From Nocardia rhamnosiphila NBRC 108938 (GTDB lineage: Bacteria; Actinomycetota; Actinomycetes; Mycobacteriales; Mycobacteriaceae): a DNA stretch of 64,000 nucleotides. The notes beneath the pieces were generated by a model. It ran no database searches and was not told where the DNA came from. It saw nothing but the letters and a program-made list of their open reading frames with translations. Every line of letters begins with the position of its first letter. The first letter of the stretch is position 1. The DNA is taken from assembly GCF_000720425.1 (NCBI RefSeq), contig NZ_JOAJ01000008.1, forward strand, positions 310,001-374,000. Direction: 5' to 3'. Of this stretch, positions 26,279 to 35,846 are shown piece by piece. The position numbers were made by a program, and so were the translations under genes.

Positions 26279-28681
26279 TCAGCGGACCAGCAGTGCGACC
26301 GGAAGGCGGGCGAACAGTTTTTCCGTGCGGGCGCGGTTCTGGAATGTATGTCCGGTGAGACGGTCGGTCCAGGACCCGCCCGAGAGTTCGAGATAGGTAT
26401 CGCCCCAGCCGGTCTCCCCGATCGCGACACTGTGCCGGGTGACGGCCACGATGATCTCCGGGTCGGCGCCGACCCGGCCCCGGGCGTAGGCGACGAGTTT
26501 GTCGGCGTGCTCACCGTGCCCGAACACCGGGGTGTAGGTACCGCCGACGAAACATTCCGGGCGTTCCCGCCGCAACCACAGCGCGTAGGCGACCAGCCAC
26601 ATCTTGGCGGCGCCCGTGATGTCCAGCGGCGGCGTCGTGGTGAGGGTGTGCAGCATTCCGCCCCGGGACCCGAAATCGACCGGGCGGCGATTGTCGGGGT
26701 CGACCAGCGAGTCCTCCCAGACCTCACACCCCTGGTAGATGTCGGGGATCCCCGGCGCGCACAGCTGCAGCAATTTCTGGGCCAGTGAATCCGACCATGC
26801 GTGCGGGGCCAGATCGTGGGCGAGATCGGTGAGCTGGCGGCCGACCGGCCCGTCGATCACCTGGTCGAGCCAGGCGTGCACCGCGTTCTCGAACTCGGTA
26901 TCGGGTTCCTCCCAGGAGGTGTGCTCCCCGGACTCGCGCATCGCCTTCTCGGCGAATCGGTGTACCCGGTCGCGCAGACCCGGTACCGAGGGTGCCGGAC
27001 GCCCGTCGGCCGGCCACATACCGAACATGTTCTGTAGCAGGAACAGTGCGGTGGCGCCGTCGGGCGGGGGGAGCTTCTCGAGCCACAGGGTGACCGCACG
27101 GGCCCACATGCGGGGGACCTGGGAGAGCACCCCGATCCGGGCCCGCACATCTTCGCCGCGTTTGGTGTCGTGGGTGGACAGGGTGGTCATCGACGTGGGC
27201 CAGCGGCGGGCGCGCGAGGCGTTGGCGAGATGGAATTCATTGACGCTGCGGCCGAAACGCGCCGGATTGCCGCCGATCTCCTGTAGTGCCACCAGCCGTA
27301 CCGCACGGTAGAAGAGAATGTCCTCCACGGCTTTCGCGCCGATCGCGGTGCTCACCTGATGGAACCGGGTGAACGCGGTACCGCCGGCGATCAGCGCGCT
27401 CACCAGGACCGCCAGCGGCGCCCGTAGTTCAGCGTTGCGTTTCTCCACCTCGGCGATCACCGCGCTGATCATCCCGTACAGCGGGGTGTAGTCGGCCCGG
27501 GCGACGGGCAGGAAGGACAGCACCTCGATGGTGGCATTGGTGAGCGCCATGGTGTCGAAATCGTCGGCGCCCGCGTCGGCTTTGATCGCGGCGACCAGGC
27601 GGCGCATCTCGGGCGCCAGGATGCTCTCCGCGACCGCGCGCTTGATGCGGTGCTCCTTCTCGCCGACCCACACCCGATCGCTGCCGTGCCCGGTGATGTG
27701 GCGGGACAACTCGGTGAGGATCTGTTCCCCGGCCGGTTCGAGCAGTACCCCGCCGAAATCGGCGATGCCGTCGTAGCCGGTGGTCCCGTCGATCGGCAGG
27801 GTGGGGTCGAGGGGTTCCCGGTTGGCGAGGGTCTTCTCCACCAGCAGCAGTCGGGTGGGCCCGATCAGCTGCCGTAGGCGCTGGAGGTATCCGGCCGGGT
27901 TGGCGAGGCCGTCGAGATGATCGACCCGGACACCGTCGATCAGATCGTGTTCACACCAGGCCGCGAGTTCGCGATGGGTGGCCTCGAACACCGCCGGATC
28001 CTCCTGGCGCAGCGCCGCCAGCCCGCTGATCGAGAGGAACCGGCGATATCCGCAGATCCCGGATTTCCAGCTCACCAACCGGTAGTGCTGTTTGTCGTGG
28101 ATCCGCAGTGCGTTGTCGCCGTCGGTGCCGGGCGCGATGGGGAAACGGAGTTCGTGCAGCGCGAGCAGCGGTTCGGGGCCGGACCGGTCGACGGTGAGGG
28201 CGGCTGGATCGTTCGCGCCGCGCAGGACCGGTAGCGCCAGCCGGCCGCCCACACCGTTGCCCGGACTCCAGTCGATATCGAAGAACGACGCGAACTGGGA
28301 TTTACGACCGTATTGCAGCACATGCCACCACCACAGGTTCTGCTGCGGATCGGCGACCCCCACATGGTTGGGCACCAGGTCCATGATCAGGCCCATCCCG
28401 CGGTTGTGTACCTCGTCGGCGAGTGCCTTGAGTCCGAGCGGGCCGCCCAGCGGGGCGGAGACGGTGGTGGGGTCGGTGACATCGTAGCCGTGGGTGGAGC
28501 CGCGCGCGGCCGTCATCACCGGGGAGAGGTAGATATGCGAGACACCCAGTTGCTGGAGGTATTCCGCGATGGCGGCGGCCTGGGTGAAGGTGAGTCCGTC
28601 CGGGCGCAGCTGAAGCCGGTAGGTGCTGCGGACCGGAGTGGCGCGCGGGTTGCGGCGGAAGCTCGGCGGGTCTGCGGGCAT
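26279..28681 (-). CDS. treY: Maltooligosyltrehalose synthase TreY
   Basis: An 800-residue alpha-amylase-superfamily enzyme that converts the reducing-end alpha-1,4 linkage of maltooligosaccharides to alpha,alpha-1,1. It begins with STYRLQLRPDGLTFTQAAAI and HIYLSPVMTAARGSTHGYDV, a TreY hallmark. The barrel motifs DLVPNHVGV, DGVRVDHLDGL (catalytic Asp) and VEKTL (catalytic Glu) follow, with GTTGYD after them. TreZ is needed to release trehalose. In mycobacteria treX, treY and treZ are adjacent, but here neither partner is in the window, so trehalose synthesis by this route depends on a distant treZ. The start is clear, since the first motif begins about 18 residues in. Confidence 0.95.
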   Translation of the reverse strand: MPADPPSFRRNPRATPVRSTYRLQLRPDGLTFTQAAAIAEYLQQLGVSHIYLSPVMTAARGSTHGYDVTDPTTVSAPLGGPLGLKALADEVHNRGMGLIMDLVPNHVGVADPQQNLWWWHVLQYGRKSQFASFFDIDWSPGNGVGGRLALPVLRGANDPAALTVDRSGPEPLLALHELRFPIAPGTDGDNALRIHDKQHYRLVSWKSGICGYRRFLSISGLAALRQEDPAVFEATHRELAAWCEHDLIDGVRVDHLDGLANPAGYLQRLRQLIGPTRLLLVEKTLANREPLDPTLPIDGTTGYDGIADFGGVLLEPAGEQILTELSRHITGHGSDRVWVGEKEHRIKRAVAESILAPEMRRLVAAIKADAGADDFDTMALTNATIEVLSFLPVARADYTPLYGMISAVIAEVEKRNAELRAPLAVLVSALIAGGTAFTRFHQVSTAIGAKAVEDILFYRAVRLVALQEIGGNPARFGRSVNEFHLANASRARRWPTSMTTLSTHDTKRGEDVRARIGVLSQVPRMWARAVTLWLEKLPPPDGATALFLLQNMFGMWPADGRPAPSVPGLRDRVHRFAEKAMRESGEHTSWEEPDTEFENAVHAWLDQVIDGPVGRQLTDLAHDLAPHAWSDSLAQKLLQLCAPGIPDIYQGCEVWEDSLVDPDNRRPVDFGSRGGMLHTLTTTPPLDITGAAKMWLVAYALWLRRERPECFVGGTYTPVFGHGEHADKLVAYARGRVGADPEIIVAVTRHSVAIGETGWGDTYLELSGGSWTDRLTGHTFQNRARTEKLFARLPVALLVR

Positions 28682-28920
28682 ACAGTTCTCGGTCGGGGTC
28701 CTGAGGAGCGCGGCGGGTGGAAAGGCGCCGGAGCCGGCCGGCGCGGGGATGCTGGGACTGGCCGGAATCAGCGTGGATGCTCGGCGTCGCCCGATGGCCG
28801 GGTGCCACGCGGATACACCACGGGCGGTGTCACTTCCTCGATCAGCGAGTCGGACGCGTCCATGGACATGACACTAGCGCCATTTCGGCGCGCGGATGCC
28901 GGGGGTCACTGGCCGATTGC

Positions 28921-29463
28921 TCAGGTCCGGTCGGCCGGGCCCGTCCAGCGGCGTGCGTAACCGGTTCGCCGGGCGATTGCGGCGAGGCTTCCCAGGATCG
29001 CGCGCTGCAGCCAGGCCGGGATTCCGGCGAGGTAGCCGTCCTGTAGTTCCCACAACAGGGCGAGTGCCAGCGGATTGCGTGGTACGCCGGAGCGAGTGGT
29101 CGCCCCCGCCCGGTCAAGGGCGCTCCACAGCGCGAACATCTCCAGATGCCGCAGCGGTGGGCGGATCTCGTGGTCGAGCACCGTATCGGGTGTGACGCTA
29201 TGGAATTCGTGGACGGTGCGGGCCGCCGCGCGCACCGTCTCGCCGGGGCCGGCCGTGATGTCGCGGCCGTCGACGCGGAACCCGAGCGCGCCGCGCCGTA
29301 CCGTCCAGCTCTCGCCGATCACCGGGTGCCAGTGCGGACCCGCCTGTCGGCCGGGGGTGGGTAGTTCGTGGCGCAGCCGCAGATAGGGGCCGTGCGCGTC
29401 GGTGCCCTCGTCGACCACGGTGATGCGGTGACCGTTGCGGAAGGAGTAGACCCGATCTGGCAT
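28921..29463 (-). CDS. Cupin-domain protein
   Basis: A 180-residue protein with a single cupin barrel in its first 110 residues: GPHWHPVIGESWTV is the first cupin motif (metal-binding His and Glu) and TVHEFHSV lies in the second. A helical C-terminal tail (about 120-180) is of the type seen in predicted membrane-associated cupins. The start codon is 29 bases from the divergent marR start, with a shared palindrome between, so this gene is the likely target of that regulator. The substrate is unknown. Confidence 0.78.
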   Translation of the reverse strand: MPDRVYSFRNGHRITVVDEGTDAHGPYLRLRHELPTPGRQAGPHWHPVIGESWTVRRGALGFRVDGRDITAGPGETVRAAARTVHEFHSVTPDTVLDHEIRPPLRHLEMFALWSALDRAGATTRSGVPRNPLALALLWELQDGYLAGIPAWLQRAILGSLAAIARRTGYARRWTGPADRT

Positions 29464-29470
29464 CCCCCTA

Positions 29471-29491
29471 TTAGAAAGGTTACCTTCTTAA
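29471..29491. promoter_or_regulatory. MarR-type operator shared by divergent cupin and marR genes
   Basis: An imperfect AT-rich palindrome centred on AGAAAGGT/TACCTTCT with flanking TTA/TAA fills nearly the whole 29-base gap between the two start codons. A regulator bound here would block both promoters. The low GC content against the surroundings supports a functional site. Confidence 0.6.
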
Positions 29492-29492
29492 T

Positions 29493-29927
29493 ATGTCAAC
29501 GACCCCGTCGCTGCTGAAACTGCTCACGCTGGCCACCCGGGCCGTCGAAGCGGAACTGAACGACGAACTGCGTACGCGGCTGGCCGCGGAATTGCGTCCC
29601 GCGCACTACGCGGTGTTCCGGTATCTGGATCCGGCGGGCTCGCGAGTGGGGGAATTGGCGGCGGCCGCCGGGATGACCCAGCAATCGATGGGGGAACTGG
29701 TGGGTCAGCTGGAGCGGGCGGGGCTGGTGCGCCGGCAGGTCGATCCACAGGACCGGCGGGCCCGGCGGGTGGTGTGTACCGAGGCCGGACTCGTGGCGCT
29801 CGAACTGGCGGGGGAGCGCATCGCGCGAATCGAGGATCGGATACGGGCGGAGGTGGGGGCGGATGGGGCGGTGGAGTTGCGGCGGCTGCTGAGCCGGGTG
29901 GTGGCGGTGCTGGACGGGGCCGGCTGA
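29493..29927 (+). CDS. MarR-family transcriptional regulator
   Basis: A 144-residue winged-helix regulator. The recognition region GELAAAAGMTQQSMGELVGQ and wing RRQVDPQDRRARRVV are standard MarR features, flanked by dimerisation helices at both ends. It is divergent from the cupin gene across a single palindrome, the classic autoregulated MarR layout. The inducer is unknown. The start ATG 29493 lies directly at the end of the operator. Confidence 0.88.
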   Translation: MSTTPSLLKLLTLATRAVEAELNDELRTRLAAELRPAHYAVFRYLDPAGSRVGELAAAAGMTQQSMGELVGQLERAGLVRRQVDPQDRRARRVVCTEAGLVALELAGERIARIEDRIRAEVGADGAVELRRLLSRVVAVLDGAG

Positions 29928-30116
29928 CGCGACCGGGGTGCCGGCGGATGTGCCGTGGTGCGGAGCGGTTCGCAGCGCCGATGCCGCAGGTGCTGTTCGA
30001 CCGCCTTCGCGGCGGCCACGTCGAGCGATCGGTGGGGAGGCCGCTTCCGGCGGCAACGGGTCGCTGCGCGCCGGGCGTGTCCCTGGTGTGCGGCCCGGCC
30101 TGTCCGGGTTGGTAAC

Positions 30117-30131
30117 TTGAACGGCGTTCAA
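30117..30131. promoter_or_regulatory. BioQ operator upstream of bioA
   Basis: TTGAACGGCGTTCAA contains the TGAAC-N3-GTTCA palindrome bound by the biotin repressor BioQ in corynebacteria and mycobacteria. It overlaps a candidate -10 element, TAACTT (30113-30118), so binding would block bioA transcription. Confidence 0.82.
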
Positions 30132-30177
30132 GGTTTCGTGCGGCCGGCCGCGGTCGCGCTACGAGTGGAGGATCGCC

Positions 30178-31467
30178 GTGCTCGCCGCCCCCGCAGAACT
30201 CACCGCCGCGCAGATCTCCGACCTCGACGCGCGCTATGTGTGGCACCCCTACGGCGGCTTTCCGCCCAGCACCGAACCGCTGGTCGTCACCGGGGCCGCG
30301 GGCACCCGGCTGACGCTGGCCGACGGCCGCGAACTGGTGGACGGGATGAGTTCGTGGTGGGCCGCAGTCCACGGCTACCGGCACCCGGTCCTCGACGAAG
30401 CGCTGGTGGCGCAGTCGCGCCGGATGAGCCATGTGATGTTCGGCGGGCTCACCCACGAACCGGCGGCCCGATTGTGCGAACTGCTGGTGCGGCATACCCC
30501 CACGGGCCTGGACCGTGTGTTCCTCTGCGATTCCGGTTCGGTCGCGGTGGAGGTCGCGGTGAAGATGTGCCTGCAGTACTGGCGGTCGGTGGGGCGCCCG
30601 GAAAAGCGCCGGCTGCTGACCTGGCGCGGCGGATATCACGGCGACACCTTCACGCCCATGAGCGTGTGCGATCCGGAGGGTGGGATGCACGCGCTGTGGA
30701 CCGATGTCCTGGCCGAACAGCTCTTCGTCTCCGCGCCACCCCGGGACTACCGCGACGATTACGTGCGGGAGCTGGAACACGCCGTCGCCCGGCACGCGTC
30801 CGAGCTGGCCGCGATCGTGGTGGAACCGGTGGTCCAGGGGGCGGGCGGGATGCGCTGGCACGATCCCCGCTACCTGGCCGACCTGCGCCGGCTGTGTGAC
30901 GAGCAGGGGGTCCTGCTGGTGTTCGACGAGATCGCCACCGGGTTCGGGCGGACCGGCACGTTCTTCGCCGCCGAGCAGGCGCGGGTCGCACCGGATGTGA
31001 TGTGTGTGGGCAAAGCACTCACCGGCGGATATCTGACCCTCGCCGCCGCGCTGTGCACGAGCGAGATCGCCGAGTCCGTCAGCGCCGCGCACGGGGGACT
31101 CATGCACGGCCCGACGTTCATGGGCAATCCGCTGGCCTGTGCTGTCGCGGTCGCCTCGGTGGAACTGCTGCTGGCGCGCGACTGGCAGGCGGAGGTGGCC
31201 AGGCTCGGTGCCGGCCTGCGCGCGGGTCTGGCTCCGGCGCGGGAGCTGCCCGGGGTGACCGAGGTGCGGGTGCTGGGCGGTATCGGAGTGATCGAGCTGG
31301 ATCGGCCGGTGGATATGCGGGCGGCCACCGCGGCCGCCGTCGCCGCGGGCGCCTGGATCCGGCCGTTCCGCAACCTGATCTACGCGATGCCGCCCTATAT
31401 CAGCGACGGCGCCGATATCGCGACCGTCACCGCCGCCATGGTCGCGGCGGCCCGCGCGGGTTCGTGA
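30178..31467 (+). CDS. bioA: Adenosylmethionine-8-amino-7-oxononanoate aminotransferase BioA
   Basis: The PLP enzyme that aminates KAPA to DAPA with S-adenosylmethionine in biotin synthesis; 429 residues. The opening [22 protein letters not shown], and [15 protein letters not shown] followed by the PLP-lysine segment [14 protein letters not shown] (Lys279) identify it as BioA rather than another class III aminotransferase. It starts at GTG 30178, with GGAGG eight bases upstream. It is separated from bioFD by about 5 kb of unrelated genes but shares the BioQ operator with them. Confidence 0.96.
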   Translation: MLAAPAELTAAQISDLDARYVWHPYGGFPPSTEPLVVTGAAGTRLTLADGRELVDGMSSWWAAVHGYRHPVLDEALVAQSRRMSHVMFGGLTHEPAARLCELLVRHTPTGLDRVFLCDSGSVAVEVAVKMCLQYWRSVGRPEKRRLLTWRGGYHGDTFTPMSVCDPEGGMHALWTDVLAEQLFVSAPPRDYRDDYVRELEHAVARHASELAAIVVEPVVQGAGGMRWHDPRYLADLRRLCDEQGVLLVFDEIATGFGRTGTFFAAEQARVAPDVMCVGKALTGGYLTLAAALCTSEIAESVSAAHGGLMHGPTFMGNPLACAVAVASVELLLARDWQAEVARLGAGLRAGLAPARELPGVTEVRVLGGIGVIELDRPVDMRAATAAAVAAGAWIRPFRNLIYAMPPYISDGADIATVTAAMVAAARAGS

Positions 31468-31469
31468 AC

Positions 31470-31512
31470 CGGCCCCGGCCCCGGTGGCCGCATGCCACCG
31501 GGGCCGGGGCCG
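31470..31512. terminator. Bidirectional terminator, 19-bp stem
   Basis: Arms 31470-31488 and 31494-31512 pair without mismatch around the 5-nt loop CGCAT, three bases after the bioA stop and 23 bases from the convergent DUF2339 stop. It is one of the strongest hairpins in the window. Confidence 0.88.
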
Positions 31513-31534
31513 CGGCGGAACCCCGTTCCGGGGA

Positions 31535-33658
31535 TCAGTGTGGTGCGGCGGACCCGGAATCGTCCCGGCGGGCACCGCTCTCGGCGAATGCCCGGGCGTA
31601 GCGGGTGCCGGCGATGAGCAACAGCACCCCGACCACCAGGAACGCGGTCACCCGGATGAGTCCGTCGAGGGTGGCCAGATCGAACAGGAACAATTTCGCC
31701 AGCGCGGCGGCCGTGACCAGCAGCCCGGAGCCGAGTGCGACCTTGGCGGCCGTCGGCGTCCCGCCGCTCAGCCGGCGCAGCCCGTACAGCAGGGCGGCCA
31801 GCGCACCGGCCATCCAGACGATGGTGGCGATACTGTGGCCGACGACGAATCCGTCGGCGGTACCGGAGACCACCCCGAGCGAGACGGTCGTCGCGGTCAC
31901 CAGGTAGAGGGCCGCGACGCTACCGCCGACCCACAGCAGGGTGCTGCGGGAGTCGGTGGATTCGCCGGGACGCCGCGATGCGGTGAACCGGCCCGAACCC
32001 CACAGCGCCACCGCGACCACCGCGAGCCCGGCGATCGCCGAGGCCGCGGTCCCGGCCGAGAGTTCGCGCACGGCGACCCATTCGGTGGACAGGGTGCCCG
32101 GACCGGCGACCACCAGGAAGGCGAGCCCGCCGAGGGCGGCGTACCCGGCGCCGAGCGCCGCCGCGACCCGGTTGCGGGTGCGGCCCGCGATCCCCAGGTA
32201 GCAGGCGGCGACGAGGAACAGGCCCAGGGCCAGCGTCGCTTCGGTGGTCACACCCCAGAGGGTTTCCAGCAGGGCGAACGAACCGGCGACGGCCGCGACG
32301 GTGGCGGTATGACCGGGTACGCGGGCGATGTCGCGCACCTTCGGCAGCAGCGCGGTCGCGGCGAGCGACAGCAGGACGACGGCGTAGCCCGACGAGATCG
32401 CCGTGGCGGCGGGCCGGTCGAACAGGGCGGACGCGGCGAGCAACGGGGTGGTGGCCAGCGCGCAGGTCAGGGTGGCCACGATATCGCCGGCGCGGTGCCG
32501 CACCACGACGACGGTGCCCGCCAGGCCCACCGCGGCGACCGCGACAGCGGCCACGAGCACCAGCACCTTCCGGCCGGGATCGTCGGTACCGATCGCCACG
32601 GCGACGACGGCGACCTGGGTGGCGAGTACGGCCGGAACCGTGCGCACCAGATGCAGGAACGGCCAGTCGTACCGGTACTGCACCGGCACACAGGCCAGTT
32701 GCAGCACGATCAGGAAGGCGAGCAACGACAGCTCGGTGCTGACGAACGGGGCCAGCACCGCGGCGCCCGCGACGACGAGAACCGCCAGGGCCTGGGAACG
32801 CCACTGCACCGCCAGGCCCACCCCGGCCGCGGCGACACCGAGTGCGACGGCGAAGCCCGGTACCGGGTGCAGCCAGTCGTAGATCGTCGTCGTCGCGATC
32901 ACATCCAGGTAGGCGCCGGCAAAACCGGTGGCGGCCAGCGCGACCCCGCCGACCCGGCCGCCGGTGCGCCGGTACACCCGCATACCGGCCCCGACCAGGG
33001 TCGCCGAGAACGCCGCCCCGGCGACGACGCGGGGGACCGGACCGAAGATACCGGCCTGGGCGGCCAGCACCAGCAGCATCACGACACCGATGAGGGTCAC
33101 CGCCACCCCCGCGACCGCGAGCAGCCGGCTGATCACGCCTTCGCGCTGCCACCACGGCGTACGCGGCGCGGCCGGTCCGGCCGGGCCGCGGCCGGGGGGT
33201 ACCGGTGGCCGGTTCCGGTAAATCGGGTACGCGCCGGCATATCTACTGTGCGGGTGCGGGGGTGGGACCGGCCAGGGCGGCTGCGGTGCGGTGGCCGCGG
33301 GGACACCCCAGGGCGCGGGGCCGGGAGGCGCCGGCACCGGGCCGCCGGCCGGTGCCGGCGCGGCCCCGCCGGCCTGCGCACCGGGCGTCCCCGCCGCGTC
33401 CGGTGTGGCGGCGGGCGAAGGGGACTGCGGCGCGGCGGGTTTCGCGGTGCCCGGTCCCTGTTCGGCCGTCGGCGCGGACGCACCGGCGGTACCGGGCTCC
33501 GACTGCTGCGGTGTCGCCGCACGTACCTGCCGGTGCAGCGCCTCCAGATCGCGGCCGAGGGTACTCAGCTGACCACCGAGTGTGGTGAAACCGCCGGCGA
33601 TCGAGGTGAACTCGCCGGACAGGCGGGCGACCAGCGCCGGATCGATCGAAGTCGTCAT
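31535..33658 (-). CDS. DUF2339 polytopic membrane protein
   Basis: A 707-residue protein. The N-terminal 60 residues are soluble and contain a short coiled-coil-like stretch (FTSIAGGFTTLGGQLSTLGRD), followed by about 110 residues rich in Pro, Ala and Gln. About 20 closely spaced transmembrane helices fill the remainder. This architecture is that of DUF2339 proteins, whose function is unknown though a role in the envelope is suspected. ATG 33658 was chosen because the coiled coil begins there. A TGAGTAG-GA-CTACTCG palindrome lies 35 bases upstream of the start, just downstream of a two-component system gene of MacRS type, so control by that system is likely. Confidence 0.85.
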   Translation of the reverse strand: MTTSIDPALVARLSGEFTSIAGGFTTLGGQLSTLGRDLEALHRQVRAATPQQSEPGTAGASAPTAEQGPGTAKPAAPQSPSPAATPDAAGTPGAQAGGAAPAPAGGPVPAPPGPAPWGVPAATAPQPPWPVPPPHPHSRYAGAYPIYRNRPPVPPGRGPAGPAAPRTPWWQREGVISRLLAVAGVAVTLIGVVMLLVLAAQAGIFGPVPRVVAGAAFSATLVGAGMRVYRRTGGRVGGVALAATGFAGAYLDVIATTTIYDWLHPVPGFAVALGVAAAGVGLAVQWRSQALAVLVVAGAAVLAPFVSTELSLLAFLIVLQLACVPVQYRYDWPFLHLVRTVPAVLATQVAVVAVAIGTDDPGRKVLVLVAAVAVAAVGLAGTVVVVRHRAGDIVATLTCALATTPLLAASALFDRPAATAISSGYAVVLLSLAATALLPKVRDIARVPGHTATVAAVAGSFALLETLWGVTTEATLALGLFLVAACYLGIAGRTRNRVAAALGAGYAALGGLAFLVVAGPGTLSTEWVAVRELSAGTAASAIAGLAVVAVALWGSGRFTASRRPGESTDSRSTLLWVGGSVAALYLVTATTVSLGVVSGTADGFVVGHSIATIVWMAGALAALLYGLRRLSGGTPTAAKVALGSGLLVTAAALAKLFLFDLATLDGLIRVTAFLVVGVLLLIAGTRYARAFAESGARRDDSGSAAPH

Positions 33659-33692
33659 ACCTCGATGGTCGGCGGCCCCCCGGCCGCGCGGA

Positions 33693-33708
33693 TGAGTAGG
33701 ACTACTCG
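33693..33708. promoter_or_regulatory. Candidate MacR-type operator
   Basis: TGAGTAG-GA-CTACTCG has perfect 6-bp arms. It resembles the TGAGTAC-N2-GTACTCA dyad I recall for Streptomyces MacR. It lies between the response-regulator stop and the DUF2339 start. Confidence 0.5.
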
Positions 33709-33753
33709 GGCCGGCGCCGGGATCTACCCGAATCACGCGAAGCTACCGCGGCA

Positions 33754-34422
33754 TCACTCGTCGAGACCCTGCTCGATCACGTAGCGGGTGAGCTCGACCC
33801 GGTTGGCGAGCTGTAGTTTGCGCAGGGTGGCCTGCACATGGTTCTCGACCGTGCGATGGCTCAGATCCAACCGGGTCGCGATCTGTTTCGCGGACAGGCC
33901 CTTGGCGACCAGCCGCAGCACTTCGGTCTCCCGGTCGGTCAGCGCGGGCCGGTGCGGGGCGCCGGGATCGGCCGGGGCGGTGGCCATCCGGCGGTACTCA
34001 CCGAGCACCAGGCCGGCCAGCCCGGGGGTGAACACCGCCTGCCCGGCGGCCGTCGCGCGGACCGCGGCGACCAGTTCCGCCGCCGACGCGCTCTTCACCA
34101 GATAGCCGGAGGCCCCGGCCTTCACCGCATCCAGCACATCGTCGCGTTCGCCCGACGCCGAGAGCACCAGGACCCGGCTCTCCGGGGACACCCGCAGCAC
34201 CTCGGCGGTGGCCAGCGCCCCGTTGCCGTCGGGCAGCTGCATATCCATCAGCACCACCTGGGGCCGGGTCGCGGCGGCCCGGCGAGTGGCGGCCGCGGCG
34301 TCCTCGGCGGTGGCGGCCACCCGGAAACCGGCCTCGGTGAGATCGCGGGACACACCCTCGCGCCAGATCGGGTGGTCGTCGACCACCATCACCGAAATCG
34401 TCTCCGCCGCCTGTCCGCTCAC
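33754..34422 (-). CDS. NarL/LuxR-type response regulator (MacR-like)
   Basis: A 222-residue response regulator. The receiver domain has Asp14-Asp15 and His16-Pro (VVDDHP), phosphorylation site Asp60 (VVLMDMQLP) and Lys110 (GYLVK). A LuxR helix-turn-helix, LTDRETEVLRLVAKGLSAKQ, with HRTVENHVQATL ends it. GTG 34422 was chosen because GGAAGGAG lies nine bases upstream. It is encoded 83 bases downstream of its kinase partner and just upstream of the DUF2339 gene, all in one direction. Confidence 0.93.
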   Translation of the reverse strand: MSGQAAETISVMVVDDHPIWREGVSRDLTEAGFRVAATAEDAAAATRRAAATRPQVVLMDMQLPDGNGALATAEVLRVSPESRVLVLSASGERDDVLDAVKAGASGYLVKSASAAELVAAVRATAAGQAVFTPGLAGLVLGEYRRMATAPADPGAPHRPALTDRETEVLRLVAKGLSAKQIATRLDLSHRTVENHVQATLRKLQLANRVELTRYVIEQGLDE

Positions 34423-34505
34423 GCCGCCGCTCCTTCCGCGTTCGCGCCGTCCCCATCCTGCCAGAGCCACGGGGCTCGCCGGGGCGCCGAACACGCGGAA
34501 CGGGT

Positions 34506-35678
34506 TCAACCGCGGGGAATACGGAACTCCCATTCGGTGCCCTCGCCGACAGTGGCCGCGGTGAGCAGTTCGGCGGTGCCGCCCAGCGCCGCGATCCGGC
34601 CGGTGATCGATCGCGACACGCCCATCCGGCCCTCGTGCTCGGCCTCGGTGAGCCGGCCGGGAGCGATACCGACCCCGTCGTCGCGCACACTCACGATCAG
34701 CTCCGTGCCGGTGTCCTCCAGCAGCACGAACGCCCGGGCCGCGGGGCCCGCGTGCAACTCCACATTGGCGAGGGCGGCCGCGACGGCGGCGGCGATCTCG
34801 TCGGCGGTCCAGCGGCCGAGCCGCACCGGATCGCCGGGGGTCGAGACCACCACGTCCGGCGCGGCGTGCGCGGTGAGCAGGGGGCGCAGGTCGACGGTCG
34901 TCGCGTCGCCGCCGGACGCGGCGCCCTGTTCGGAGATGAGCCGTCGCAGCGCGATTTCCTGTTCCCCGGCGCGCTGGGCCAGTTCGGTGGCCGGGCCGCC
35001 GATCGCGGTGCCGCGCCGGGTGATGTAGGAGAGGATCTGCAGGACACCGTCGTGCACCTGCCGCGCCAGCCGTTCCCGCTCCTCGGCGGCCGCGGTGAGC
35101 CGCACCGCCCGCTGAAGCTGCTCCTGGGCGCGTCGCGCCGTATTCGCGGCCAGACCCAGCGCCAGGCCCACCGAAACCAGCACCGGGGCGGTGGCATCGG
35201 CCCAGACGTCCTGGCCCCATTGCTGTCGCATGGTGATGATGGTGGCCGCGACGACCAGGCCCGAGACGACTCCCGCGACGGGGCCGCGCAGAATGGCGGC
35301 CGAGATCACCGCGTTCGCCGACCACATGGTGGTGGGCAGGGGCTGATGTCCGTGATACCAGTCGTAGTCGGCGACCAGCGGTGTCGCCGCGATCAGGCCG
35401 AGGACCACGAGATGGTCGCCGACCACCACCAGCGTGCGGGTGCGTGCGGTATCGGGGGTGTGCCACTGGGCGAGCAATAGTGCCGAAACTCCCGACCAGA
35501 GCACCATGAGCGCAATGAAAACCCAGCTCAACCGCTGGTTCTCGTAGTACCGCACGGAGGCGATCTGCTGACCCACCGCGTACAGCAGGGTGACCAGCCG
35601 GAAGGCCTGTACCGCCCGCCACAGCGGCGCGGTCGCGGCGTCGGCGGGATCGGGTTCGCCGGTCCGGTGCGAGCGCAT
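34506..35678 (-). CDS. MacS-family sensor histidine kinase
   Basis: A 390-residue kinase. The N-terminal half has about five transmembrane helices (residues 25-180) and matches the DUF5931 sensor layout of actinobacterial MacS proteins. The HisKA_3 box RLARQVHDGVLQILSYITRR carries phospho-acceptor His209. The ATPase domain has ALANVELHAG and VRDDGVGIAPGR. ATG 35678 has GAGGAAGG eight bases upstream. It forms a two-component system with the next gene; MacRS in Streptomyces affects envelope genes and antibiotic production. The signal is unknown. Confidence 0.9.
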   Translation of the reverse strand: MRSHRTGEPDPADAATAPLWRAVQAFRLVTLLYAVGQQIASVRYYENQRLSWVFIALMVLWSGVSALLLAQWHTPDTARTRTLVVVGDHLVVLGLIAATPLVADYDWYHGHQPLPTTMWSANAVISAAILRGPVAGVVSGLVVAATIITMRQQWGQDVWADATAPVLVSVGLALGLAANTARRAQEQLQRAVRLTAAAEERERLARQVHDGVLQILSYITRRGTAIGGPATELAQRAGEQEIALRRLISEQGAASGGDATTVDLRPLLTAHAAPDVVVSTPGDPVRLGRWTADEIAAAVAAALANVELHAGPAARAFVLLEDTGTELIVSVRDDGVGIAPGRLTEAEHEGRMGVSRSITGRIAALGGTAELLTAATVGEGTEWEFRIPRG

Positions 35679-35846
35679 ACGGTGCCTTCCTCGTACGACT
35701 TCCGGCAGGGAAGCGGCCGGCCGGTGCCGCTGGGCCGGGAATCGCCCGGCCCTCCGTGAGCGCGGCGAGCGTGCCCGGCGCCGGGTGGACCGCGGCACGC
35801 GCCGCCGCCTCTCACACCGGATTCGGGTGGTGGCCGTACCCGAACC

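Noticed and set aside
31484..33784. A 766-codon frame antisense to the DUF2339 gene, rich in Gly, Arg and Asp
   Set aside because: Low-complexity translation with no domain; the minus-strand frame has clear transmembrane helices and a proper start.
34423..35622. Extension of the response-regulator frame upstream of 34422 to give 622 codons
   Set aside because: The added 400 codons lie over the sensor kinase in another frame and are Arg/Gly-rich. The GTG at 34422 has a good ribosome site and begins the receiver domain.
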